From Telmatactis stephensoni (taxonomy: Eukaryota; Cnidaria; Anthozoa; Actiniaria; Isophelliidae), in NCBI GenBank assembly GCA_029948255.1, contig JALIZF010001808.1:1-64000 (forward strand): a stretch of 64,000 bases of DNA, read 5' to 3'. Positions 30,394 through 42,400 of this stretch are shown in pieces (the stretch's first letter is position 1; every line of letters starts with the position of its first letter). The position numbers were made by a program, and so were the translations under genes. Below the pieces are notes generated by a model. That model was not told where the DNA came from. It searched no databases and was given only the letters and a program-made list of their open reading frames with translations.

Positions 30394-32087
30394 TATCATT
30401 TATTATATTGTATAATAATTTTACATTTTACCTGCTTTTGAGTCCCTCATAAAAAATGAACCCAGATTACAACAAATTTTAGTAGGATAAAAAAACTCAC
30501 ACAACTTAAAACTTGCTACAGTGCATCCCCATTAATACCATCACCTGTGGTATACACACCAAAAATACTGGCTGTTATAATATTATTTGTCTCCTTGGGG
30601 TGCCAAAATTTAGGTGGCTGTAATAATGGTGTTGCTGTAAAGCAGGGTTGCACTTTTTGTTTAATTTGTGAATTCATTATTTTAATAAACACTAAAAATG
30701 GTAATTTCTCCATGTATTGGACACAGCTGACATAAAAATGACCAAATTAAACATTATAATAGAATGAAGCTGGAGGAAATATGACCACTTGAATATATTG
30801 TTCAATGTTCAATTTGTTTTGCCAAATATAATGAATTCAATATTTTGAAAAGATATTGAATATATGACCATAAGACCATGATGGAGACCCCCCCCCCCCC
30901 CCCAAAAAAAAAAAAAGAAAAGAAAAAGAAAAGAAAAGAAAAGAAAAAGAAAAAGAAAAAAAAAAGAGAGAGAAAAGGCATCTACTGACACCTTTTGGAC
31001 TACTTAATAGTTTTACTGCACATTTCTATGGACAGAATAGAGTTCAAGGTTCAAGCATACTCTGAAAGTAATGAGCATGCTCATAATATCTCAAGCTGTC
31101 TGAACCAATATCCCACATGGCTGGGTGACATTCAGCATCATATTTACTCTGAAAGTCATAAAGAGTCATTTTTTCAACTTTGAACATTTGGTAACTAGGT
31201 GATACATGTAATACCATGACTACATGCACATCAAGTACATGATAAATCTACATGTGTAAATCACAAATAAATTTTGCTATTTAAAATAAATTTTGACTTT
31301 TGAAGTCCGAACAAATATTATTTTATAGTAGATTTTTACTGGACTTTTTTTGTTTGATTTGGGTTGTGTAAAATAAAATACACAAAATACTTTGGAATAC
31401 ACCTGTTCTAGCCTTACATTGGTAGCGTAAACACTTGATTAGCCCTCCAAAACAAAGCTAGCTCTGTGGTCGCTGCACAACAAGGTAATACAGCTACAGT
31501 GCTGAACTATGGGAAAACAACAATGTGGGTGTTGACAACCTGAGTATTTCATGTCCCTCAAACAAGATCTTTGAGGTGTTGAACACAGTTTACAAACTGT
31601 GTGGCACTGTTCAGAAAATATCTGTACCCCATGCCAAGAAGGAGGGAATCTGAAATTCCATCTTTATTTTTAGTGTAGTCCTTCCCTCCCTTCCTTCCTT
31701 CCTTCTTTTCTTCCTTCCTTTTTTTGTCCATATTAGGCCAAATACGAGAAGACTGGAAATGTTAGCACGGTGGAGGTACCTAATTCCAATTTACCTCGTT
31801 GATTCTCCTTGATGGGAAAGGGAAAGAAGAAAAGAAATGGCAAAATTGCGATTTTCAAAATGTGACCAAATAGCCGAAAAGCTAAGAAATATGAAAACAT
31901 GAATAAATGAATAAAAGCAGGAGTTAATCATTCAGCATTAAAATGTAAAACAAAATGAGTAGATTACTCAGATCAGTGATAGATAACCGAGCGAAAATAT
32001 TCACAGCCTCGGACCGACCCTTGTGTCGTGGAGTTCCTGTGGTAAGCGAAGGCAAGCCAAAAAGGCGCGCTTTTCGTGATTTGAAAG
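30394..32087. other. Spacer between CHMP2A and the receptor cyclase
   Basis: No gene is supported. It contains an oligo-C run followed by a purine tract of A and G (30888-30975), a CCTTCC/CTTCCTT pyrimidine tract (31680-31725), and an open frame at 31955 with a good start context and a GTAAGC donor after 29 codons, which leads to no acceptor in frame and is not believed. Confidence 0.45.
30888..30975. repeat. Oligo-C then AAAAG purine tract
   Basis: Sixteen consecutive C residues run straight into a pure A/G tract of about 70 bases built on AAAAG. Such mirror-like homopurine DNA can adopt triplex structure and is prone to length change and sequencing error. Confidence 0.85.
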
Positions 32088-32634
32088 GGCAACTAGCCAA
32101 TCAGAGGAGCCATAACGTCATTCATGGGCATTTTAGTGGTATCTCGGTGTGGTAGCTTTGGGAAGCGCGCGACATTACTTTTGCCTTCAAATCTGATTTT
32201 CTTTGAAAAGGTTTTTCTCTTTTTATTATTGTGTTGTAATTGTTCTTTATTTATAGAGGTAAGTAGCACCTTACAGAGCTATAAATGATGCTTTCAAATG
32301 TAGGCTTATGGACGTGTTTTTAAAGTTTTTGCTACTTCTTTTTTCCGAGGTTTCGCCCACTTTCAAACCGTTGCTTGTAGCCGTCCAGACTTTATAATAG
32401 TAGTCATAGTATTGTTTAACTATAGAAAAACTGACATTATGCGTCTGTTATGTCCATGAAAATACTTATTGAGGCGTTTTATTCTTAGAGGCTGTACTGA
32501 TCTAGACACAAGGAAGTTTTATTTTCGTTTCTGGAGACTGAAGAGTTTGTCGGGGGAGGCTGGCCCACTGACAGTGACTTTCTACAAGGAGAAGAGTCAA
32601 GTCTTGGTTCACAAGGTTTACCCAGCAACCCCAG
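32088..32634 (+). promoter_or_regulatory. Probable promoter and noncoding 5' exons of the receptor cyclase
   Basis: A CCAAT box (AGCCAATCAG, about 32096) and a CRE-like AACGTCATT (about 32112) precede a CpG-rich segment near 32160. A strong donor, ATAGAG-GTAAGT, follows at 32263/32264. A second exon-like block, 32489-32634, has a good acceptor (TTATTCTTAG) and a GT donor, and the next acceptor is at 33371. Neither putative exon contains an ATG, nor does 33372-33400, so the first ATG of the spliced transcript would be the cyclase start at 33401. This fits a conventional leader, though it is unproven without transcripts. Confidence 0.5.
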
Positions 32635-32812
32635 GTATTTTATAACTGACAAGGCGTCAAGAGCATCTTGAAAAACCGTTTTGGTATTAACTTATATTGT
32701 TTTTGTTTGTTGTCTGTTTGTTTAGTGATTGGTTTTCGTTTTTTAACTGCCTCATTTCTTTGCAAAATTAAATAAGACTTAAGTTACTATTATTGAAGTA
32801 GTGAGCTTTTAT

Positions 32813-32989
32813 TATGTAATTCCAAAAGCCACAGTACAGAAATATAATTACCATAGCTGGAAAGAGCACGTCAAAATTAGTAAAGCTGTGAAGTTTGAAT
32901 AAAGTATCTTTAAAACTCACGAAGATATGTATGTTATTAAGCTTAATTGTTTTTCTGTTTTACGAATTTAAAAATACCTGATAAAAGCT
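32813..32989. mobile_element. Fold-back family G, copy 1 (internally deleted)
   Basis: The ends GAGCTTTTATTATGTAATTC and TACCTGATAAAAGCTC are inverted. Both halves match parts of the larger element at 55053-55398 in opposite orientation, including ATTACCATAGCTGGAAAGAG. This copy has lost the centre. Confidence 0.7.
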
Positions 32990-33060
32990 CATTATAACAA
33001 TGAAAAATGATAAAGTAAAAGGGGAAAATTATTAATTTTCACATCTATCAGCATATATAG

Positions 33061-33121
33061 TTTCCGCGGGCGCGGTGACTGTTTCGTGAGTCACTCACGA
33101 AACAGTCACCACGCCGGAAAC
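33061..33121. repeat. Strong hairpin before the first cyclase coding exon
   Basis: GGTGACTGTTTCGTGAG (33074-33090) and its perfect reverse complement (33094-33110) are separated by three bases; the outer TTTCCGCGGGCGC and CGCCGGAAA nearly pair as well. Weaker complementarity goes on outward to about 32985 and 33195, so this is probably the centre of a larger fold-back element in the 5' UTR intron. Confidence 0.8.
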
Positions 33122-33400
33122 TTGCTGATTTTTCATTTTCCCTTTTTACTTCATCATTTCTCATTGTTATACTTCAATTCTTTTATCATACTTATGCAGT
33201 ATCTGATTTTAAGGGAATCGGTTGTTCATGCTGTAAGATCTATACGAAGACTGTACACTTTAAAAATTCTAACTTTATCCGCGTTGGGAAAGAACAATGA
33301 CGAAAACATTTTTTTCTTTACATTTCAGTTGTACTTTTGTATTGATATTCGCCTAATTATTATTTTTTCAGATATCTAACCAGTGGTCCCACGCCTACCA

Positions 33401-36400
33401 ATGCAGAAGCAGATTTTGCTGATTCTTTGTGCTTTTGTACTTGCAGTACATGTACAAGCACTACGTCACATAAAGCTGGGAGTTAACATCCCTTTTACAG
33501 GTGCTTGGCCTGGAGGTCCTTTTATGGCTTCTGCAATGCTCGTTGCATTAGACACCGTAAATAACGATACAACCTGGCTAGCGGGCCACAACCTGACGTT
33601 TGTTATGAGAGACAGTTTGTGTATTGATAAAAACAGCATTGCTAATTTGATGCATTTCACCATCCATGAAAAGCCCCCAGTTGATGCTTTCATTGGACCA
33701 GGATGTTCCGCAGGTTGTTTACCAGGAGGCCATATAGCTACCTTTTTGAACCTACCGATGGTCGCATGGGGTTGCTCCGCCTCAGCTCTTGGCGACAAGA
33801 CACTCTATCCAAATTTCGTAAGAACCGTAGGAACCTACGATAAAATTGGAGATCTTTTGAAAAGTTTCCTTCCACTTTACAATTGGGACCGAGTGGCTCT
33901 GCTCTGTACGACACAGAGTATTTGGTCATCAATATGCAACAAAGCTAAAATAACCCTTGAAACAAATACGTCACTTACAGCACCCTACTTTGGTAGCTTT
34001 GATGCGGGAACTGTAACTGATCATGCTCTTCGTTCTATGTTTACAGCTGCTCGCAAGTTAGCACACGGCAAGTAAACATAAATTATAAAAAATGAAATAA
34101 TTTTTACTGTACTTATCGAAACATCCAAACACAAACTAATATTTCGGATTTTCATTTCTAGTATTTGTATTTGGTGCATACGGAACTGAAGTTCGAAAGC
34201 TGATGTTGGCAGCCTACGATCTGGGAATGCTCGATGGAACTTATGCGTTCTTAGGAGTAGAGAATATATTTACATCGTGCAATGCGGGAGACGGACGAGA
34301 TGAAGATGCCTGTAAAGCTTTCGAAGGATTTATCAATGTTAACTTCTATTTGCCAAAGGATAAAGTATACAATGATTTTGCAGAGCAAGTGTATTTGCGG
34401 GCACCAGAGCTTGGATACAATATACCAACAGTAGACCAGGTACGAATCTAAGAACGTTACAAAAATATAAACATGTTCAGCTGTATTAAATTATTAAGGG
34501 TGCTGGGACCGACATCTCTCGTTACCAAGCAACTATGTTGCTGTGCTGACTGTTACAGGGCGCGCACACGTTCATCGAGCTCTTTAATTCAGTTTTAGGC
34601 GCGAAAAGAATGATTTGGGGAGTGTCGCCGTTTATTCGCCTTTTGCCGTGAAAACAAAATACAACAAGACGTTTATTCAAAAATAAACTTAGAAGACCAT
34701 AGAGCATCCACTTTACGAAAGATGTAAAAATGGCATTTCTCGGACGCATATAATTATTGGTAAAATCAGGACGACTTTCCAAACGCACGTAGTTCCATAA
34801 TTCAACAATAAGGTTACAGGTATTGGTACAATATTACTTTACCATGAGTCATTGCTTAGCTTAGCGATTGTAATTAAGATTAGCTTTTGCATTTTGCCTA
34901 AAACATATACCTTTTGCATGAAAAGGTGCTATTTTTATTCGACTTTCGGTTACAGCCATATCCGTCAGTGAAGCAGTAATTGGTCATATTTTGAGGTCAG
35001 ATAGCACGAAAACCAGAATGGTGACCCCTCTTTTTATTGCATATTTAAAGCGTTCATTGTGAAAAGAGCAAAACTTGGGGAAAATGACATTTCTTCTTCT
35101 TTTGTCGCGCTAAAATTGCCGTAAAAATCGCAGGCTGTTCACACGCGCGACCTATCGTTTCTATTTTATCAATTCGACAAGAGTAAGGTTAACTATGAGA
35201 TATTTCAGTTTTAACAAAAATCTATGTTCTGTTTTCAAGACATTCTCAAATACTTAGAAAACCGTCTTCAGGCTAATGTCAGGTTATATACTGGCGAAAG
35301 ATAATATTGTTTTTTTACGACCGTTAAATTTTCTTGCAAATTTTCGAGGTTTTACTTTTTGTTTGATGATAGAATGACATCGACATTTCACTGCTAACAA
35401 TGGCTTGATGCAAAAGGTGAGTGCCTTTTGTTCGATTCTCTGTTTCCAAAAATTGCTGGAGCCTCAAAAATGATTGAAATTGTCGCCATCTAGTGCAAAA
35501 ACGACGGAACACGGTGACCCTCGGTAAAGCTTAGTCAGTAACTGTACGAAGTTTTATCAAAAATCTTTGTTCGGTTTTATTTCTATGGAATTACCTTAAC
35601 GAGGTAAATCACAGTTTATCAAAATTTTCCGTGAAACTTTCGTAACAGCGAAATTGATAACGTCATTTGATGACGTCAAGTGATAACATTATCAATCTCA
35701 AGTATCACAATTTTCACCTCTTGAATCCAAATATTAGCTGATTTACAGAAATGAAAAGTTTCCCTTTGAACAGGCTCTAGAAAATGTCTCAGCACCCTTA
35801 AAATGATAACAACCACATTGCAAGCTTAGTCTGAAACTGCTGTTTCCATTGCTCTGCTGATGCTACTTTGCCCTAGGACCATTGTTTCGTCTCCGCTTCA
35901 TTCATATAAATTGTACTCATAGTACATGCGTACTGACATAGCTGTACATAGCATTAAGGTACAGTAAAACGTGCAAAAAAATCGTGCAACACTTCGCGCA
36001 ATATTGTTGCATTACAAGTTGCATGCAGAGCAACACGCATGATTTTGTTGCCCGTATTACCGCATCTTAAATTTAACTGATGATAGTAATTTCGACCATT
36101 CGATGCGTAAGATTCGATAAATATGCGAGGACATAACACGAAAAAACTTCGTTTGGTTTTTCGTTTTATAATGACACTTACAAATTTAGTTTATCTTGGA
36201 ACAGCAGAGAGTGTTGATGATCTAATATATTTACCTGAAATATGCTTTTGTCCATGCTATTATTTTAGGTGAATATATACAGCGCTTACCTTCACGATGC
36301 CGTTATCTTGTATGCAAAAGCTTTGAACAGTACCTTGGCCAAGGGCGGGAACATAACCGACGGAAATGCTATCATTAAAGAGATGTTTGGCATGGAATTC

Positions 36401-39400
36401 AATGGTAAGTTAACCATGAGTACAATACATAACTACATAACTACTCTGACTCATGTATTGATAAATGCAAAATTGCAAGGTTCGTCACGATATATAAATA
36501 TGTTCGCCCATGACCGTAAATTTTTTTGTAAAATCTTTTGAATTTAAGATCTGTAACTTTTTAATTTCATAAGCAATTGCCACTAAACATTGCACTTAAT
36601 TTGCTCGGTTGCTATATGTCTTTTCATTCATTCTCTTTCTTAATTTAGAGATGGCATAGGTTTGAGAAAATGCATATATTTACACCAGTTCTTACATGCA
36701 ATGTTGCTATTACAGTGATTGAGTATTTCTTTTTCCATAAGGTAAAACTGGTCACATTAAAATTGATAACAATGGCGACAGAATCTCTTCCTATCAGCTT
36801 CAAATTGGAAAAAATAACACATTTCAGACATATGCAATTTATTATGGACCCACTAACTCCTACGTCTTCCAAAATGAAACCACTGTTGTATGGCCTGGAG
36901 GAAGCACAGTTGCTCCACTTGGTCGTCCAGCGTGCGGTTTTGACAGTGAATTTTGTCCTCCCACAATAAAAGGTATGGCATAAAATAGCGTTCTACTTTC
37001 TGCTTTCCCGAGGGGATGATCCCCGGTGACCCCCGGGAAAATGTGGGAAAATACAAGCTGATATTTTGCCAACCGTGGCCTTTGCCTTGAGCTTGAAAAA
37101 TTTGGGTGGGTATTTCATAAAAAATGATGGGGATTATAACAACATGTGAAACATGTGAACCAGGGGACTTTAATTGAAGGGAACGACTGCCCCATCCCAT
37201 CATCAAGATTATTGAGCATTTTTATAACCCCCCTGGTCAGCTCGGAGGTCACCCCCTTGGGAAAGCCGCTCTCGATTAAATATATATATATATATACATT
37301 ACATTTTATCCTTTTATTTCTTTGTCTTTTTAAACCTTTCTTCATTTTACTATTTCGCTTGATGTTCGCTTGATGTCATCGCTTCACTCCCTCCTTTTCA
37401 AGTTCCTTTTGGCATCATCGTCATGTATACATTTCCTTTGGTCCCACTCACTAGTGGCAAGGTTATTGGCGATCCAACTCTTCTTCTACAGTCTATATAT
37501 ATATAATATATATACATCGATATTATATACATCGATATTAAGAAAGAAACAAACAAACAAACAAGCAAACAAGCAAACAAACAAAAACAAAGTGTGGAAG
37601 GAAGAAACGTGTGTGAAAGAAGAAGAAACATATAACAAACCACTTTTCTTTTTACAGAGGAAGTTGCAACCTGGCCTTATATCTTAGCTGGAGTACTTGT
37701 CTTCGTCATCACTGTCGGTGGACTGGTAGGATTTCTCCTATATCAAAGGTATGTCAGTTCTGTCCAGAGCCAGCTAGTGATATGAAAAGAGTTTGGCTCC
37801 CTCACTAATTTCGAGATGATCCATTTCAACTTGTATGATATATTTATATGTAGAAAACCGAAAAAATGAGGGTTAACCCTTTCTCCAAGGTCTAATTGTA
37901 TATTTCCATCACGTTCTTAAATATTTAGAAAAAAGGCTTTTGAAGCTGCTTTATTGGCAGAGCATTGGAGAGTCAAGTATGATGAAATAAAATGGCCTAA
38001 AAGCGGCAAAGCGTTTGGCAGTCGGAGAAGTATGGTAAGTTAGAAATTGATCACAGTTGATCTGCTTATCATGAAACTCGTAGGCAATGGGAAAAAAAAG
38101 TACTAAGAAGAATCTCGGCAACACACTTTTCATGTTCTAACGTATTTAATGTGATTACTGTAATTTGTTGCTTATTATTGATGTGGCAAATAAATTGACA
38201 ATTGATTATTCTTAGATGAGTGTGGCAAGCGAGGGAGGTTCTGAAGCTGGTGATTTAAAAGGACAAGTTTTCACTACTCTTGGTATTTATCAGGCAAGTG
38301 ACGGATTTCATGAGCCACACACTCTTATCGAACCATACTATAGCAATGCAATGCATTAAAAGAGTAAAATCGCAAACGTTTTCTTAATCATTGTCAGAAA
38401 TAATTGCCTTTAATGAAACCATTTTCCGCCATGTCCACGTCTGATTATTGAAACAGACGGACGGCTGGCCTGCTTGGTATGCCGTTTTATGTATGAAAGA
38501 ATTTTAAAATCCCGCTATTTTATGTGGTTGAATGCATCTCAAGTGTCTCTACTGTATGTGGTTCAATGTACCTAATGAGTGTCTTATTTTCAGGGAAACT
38601 ATGTGGCAGTTAAACAAATCTTAAAACCCACTGTTACCTTGACTCGTGAAGTTCTGGTGGAGCTGAAAGAGGTAAAAAGACCAGTTACATCGAAAGCAAG
38701 GAATTAAGGGCGCAAGCCTCGAGTGTAAGGGGGGGGCTGGGTTGGTTAGATTGCAGATTCTGTACGCGCGCCTTACTTAAATTGACGGATATGAAACGTT
38801 GTCTTTTATCTTGAGAATTTTTACTTATTTTAGTTTTCTTACTGGATTTTAAGATTTTCTTAGCGTTCATCAACTTTTGTATAAAACAAAAGGATATGAA
38901 TGAATAAATAGATTTGGGGTTAGTCATCACCCTTCGTTGCAGCCAAGTGCTGAATTACGAGGGGCGCAGCTCAACGTGATCGAGTCGAAGGTATTTGGCG
39001 CTTTCATTACGAGACAGTTGCACATTTACATACAAATTTACATATACACACACATAGCAGCCACCATAAGACCCGTGTCTGATCACGGAGCACATTTTAG
39101 ATCGAAACTAGTTCGTTTTTACTGAGGAAGGAAAAACCGGAGTAACCGGAGAAAAAAACCATCGCAGCAAGGGAGAGAACGAACAAGAAACTCAAAGCAC
39201 ATGTGATGCCCCGCCCTGGAATCGAACTGGGAACCACAGAGGTGACAGACCGGCGCTCTCACTGCTCGGCCATCCTTACTTCCCATACGTCCGTTTACCG
39301 AAGGAAACACAAACTCGTAAGCTTACAACAGCGCTGCATTTAGAATAGATGTCAGCTTTGATTTGTTCTTTGCTATACCGATAGTGGCTGTTACTGATCA

Positions 39401-42400
39401 AATCGGTGCGCGCAAAATCTTTTCAACTCCTCAGCACGCGGGGTTTGATCAGAATACGAGAGATGTGTTAAGAGAATGCTTCTCAGTGTTACGTTCTAAT
39501 CAATCAGCACAACGGGCATGTTTTCTATTTCTTTCATAAAAACCATCATTCTTTTTGAGTACATTCAGTATTTATTTACACTGACCAAAAATTCGAAAAG
39601 TACCAGCGCGTGTGCTGTACATTTGCACATTTAGAGTTCGCAGTATACTCGTCCTTCGACTTTCGAGTGGGTGTTAAATGGTGCATAATTACCGTATTTT
39701 ATAAAACTGGTGTAAATAGGACTTGCCTTCCTCTTACATATGGTATACATATTTTATACTAGATGAAAGACCTTAGCCACCAAAACGTCAACCCTTTCAT
39801 AGGAGCGTGTGTTGAGCCTCCAAATATCTGCATCCTGCAAGCTTATTGCAACAAGGGAAGCCTACAGGTAATTATTTATGGCAGATTTCACTTTACAATA
39901 GATTTTTGTTTTACTTTGACGAGCCTAAATATTTCCTTTTGTTAAGGACGTGTTGCACAATGACCAATTGAAGCTGGACTGGATGTTTCAGATGGCAATC
40001 GCTTCTGATATAGCTAGGGTAAGCATTCCCCCCCTCCCCCAATAAATAAGATTAAGTGGGATTTAAATGGGATTTAAGGGGGACTGTTTTGTTTTATGTT
40101 TTATTTTGGTTTGGTTTGGTGTGAGTTGGTTTTTGTTTTTTTGTTTGTTTTGTTTTGTTTTGCTGTTTTGTCTAAGATACAAACAAGGTGCAATTTCTAT
40201 CTCAAAGGCCATGGCTACAAACTGCAACTGTATAAATCAAGATGCGCAGATTTCTATTGATATTCAAACTCAAGGCCAGTCTATCAAATTAAAACTTTAC
40301 TACGGTGTACATTGTGGCGACTACAAATTGCGCGCAATTTGTATGCATCCTAACAGCCCCTGCAATATTCCAGCAACCTTGTTCCCAGATTCCACGCGGT
40401 GTTGATATTCCAGCACACCCATCAACAGCAGCAAAAAGCCAAAAAGCCAGGTCCAACGTATCAAGCCGACCACTCCATCTAACAGATTCTAGCTTTTGGA
40501 TGTGCTGGACCCAGATGTATCGTATTATCTGAATTGTGCCTTCTTGGCTCTGTTGGATGAGTTAGGGCCTTATTTATCCTGGTTGCCAAAGTCCTTATTG
40601 GTTTTGTTTTTGTTTATTTTTTATTTATTTTTTAATTGCAAAGGGAATGCAACATCTTCATAACAGCTCGATAAGGATTCATGGAAATCTGAAGTCCTCT
40701 AACATTGTCATAGACAACCGTTGGACTTGTAAAGTAACAGACCACAACCTCGTAGGCTTTAAGGCGGGACAAGCACAAGACGAGGAAGCTGGGGTAGACG
40801 CCAAGTACTATGGTGAGTACTGAGGAGAAAATAATCAGTTATAAAAGTAACGCAGTCCCCATAGTTCTGGAACCTAAAAAAGAAAAGAAAATTTGTCATT
40901 TTTGCCATTGGTCTCATTCTGTACCTAGTAGGTATGACGCAATATGAAAGTCACCCTAAGGACTGTCAGTTTATCTGCAAGTCACCCAGTATTTCTTTTT
41001 ATTATATACTCTTGTCGATACGCGCGCTCTGATTGGCTAAAAGCTGTGCTTTATCAGAGAACGGAGCACAGCTCTGGTGTCAGCAGCGCGAGCTCGACCG
41101 CGCGCGCACCTTTTGAATTTTTGTACGGAGAAAATCGAACTTTTTCCCTTGAATATTTACTTCAAAATATACATTTACGGCTCGTGCTCTCCTTACACTT
41201 TTTTCGTGCTTTCGTCACTTCCTGCGTGCTGTATTACTGAACGGAGCACGGAAAAAGCTGTTCTATTTGTTAATTGTTTCAGATTGTTTGTGGGTCGCAC
41301 CAGAACATATCTTCAACGATGCTAATCCAAGTTCACAAGCTGGTGATCTTTTCAGCTATGGTATCATACTATCTGAACTTGTTTGCCGTGGCTTACCGTA
41401 CAGCATGTATGAAGACATCGATCAGAAAAGTAAGTACATTTGTTGCAGTCAACGTTACTGGTTGTTAAATGTTTGCCTTGTTTTGACACCCTCTCTTTTC
41501 TTTCTATTTTTTGTTTTTATAAAGTTGTTGTTGAACGTGTAAGGAAAGGCCAAGATCCACCATTCCGTCCTCGCCTTACCGCAGATTTGGTTGGAAATCC
41601 TCTTTATATAAAAATGGCGAAACAATGCTGGAGTGAAAACCCACTAAACAGACCGAAAATTTCAGACTGTTTGAAAACTCTAAAGCAAATGAACAAAGGA
41701 AAGTAAGTACATTGCATTACATTACATTCATGCAATACGAACAGCTCTTGTTTACACTTACCAGCGATCGAGGGCGCTTATAATAAAGTCAGCCGTGAAG
41801 CACCATCTGCCAAAAGTTAGCTCTACGGGGCTTTTACTAAGTGTAACGTTATTTGTGTGTCGACTTGTTTTTATATTTAGATTTTTCAATATAATGCCTC
41901 TGATTTTCTCCGTTCTTGTCATTTATTTATTTTTGTTCTAAAGAGAAATCAATATAATGGATAATATGATTGCCATGATGGAGAAATACACCGATCATTT
42001 GGAAGACATTGTATCCGAAAGAACCAAAGAACTGCAGGAGGAAAAGAAGAAGACAGATGAACTTCTTTATAGGATGCTACCTAGGTAATCATATTATTTC
42101 ATCTAGTTTATTAATTTCTATTATACTCTAATCAACCCTCACTTCTGATCCTAGGAGCGTCGCAGAGGAGCTCAAACGAGGACATCCTGTCACTGCCGAA
42201 ACCTTTGATATGGTCACCATCTTCTTTAGTGATATTGTGGGATTTACAAAGCTTGCATCAGAGAGCTCTCCACTTCAGGTGAGATTATCAAAAGAAATAA
42301 AAAAATTGTAAAAAGTGGTTTAAATATTGTTTTTCAAGAGTACTTTCGTTATCTACAGGTTGTTGATCTGTTAAATGATTTGTACACGACCTTTGATGAC

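Noticed and set aside
31955..32634. A separate gene made of 31955-32041, a 2-base microexon at 32262-32263 and 32489-32634
   Set aside because: The frame works only with an extreme 2-base exon, and 32042-32160 looks like a promoter; untranslated leader exons explain the signals more simply.
33086..33379. 97-codon frame just before the cyclase start
   Set aside because: It starts inside a hairpin, has no domain, and crosses the splice acceptor at 33371.
36645..37206. Open frames overlapping cyclase coding exon 4 on both strands
   Set aside because: They are shadows of the 36742-36972 exon, whose own frame gives the conserved ectodomain.
38294..38302. GT donor a few bases inside the intron (CAA-GTGACG) instead of the GC donor
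   Set aside because: Using it would shift the frame into the next conserved kinase-homology exon.
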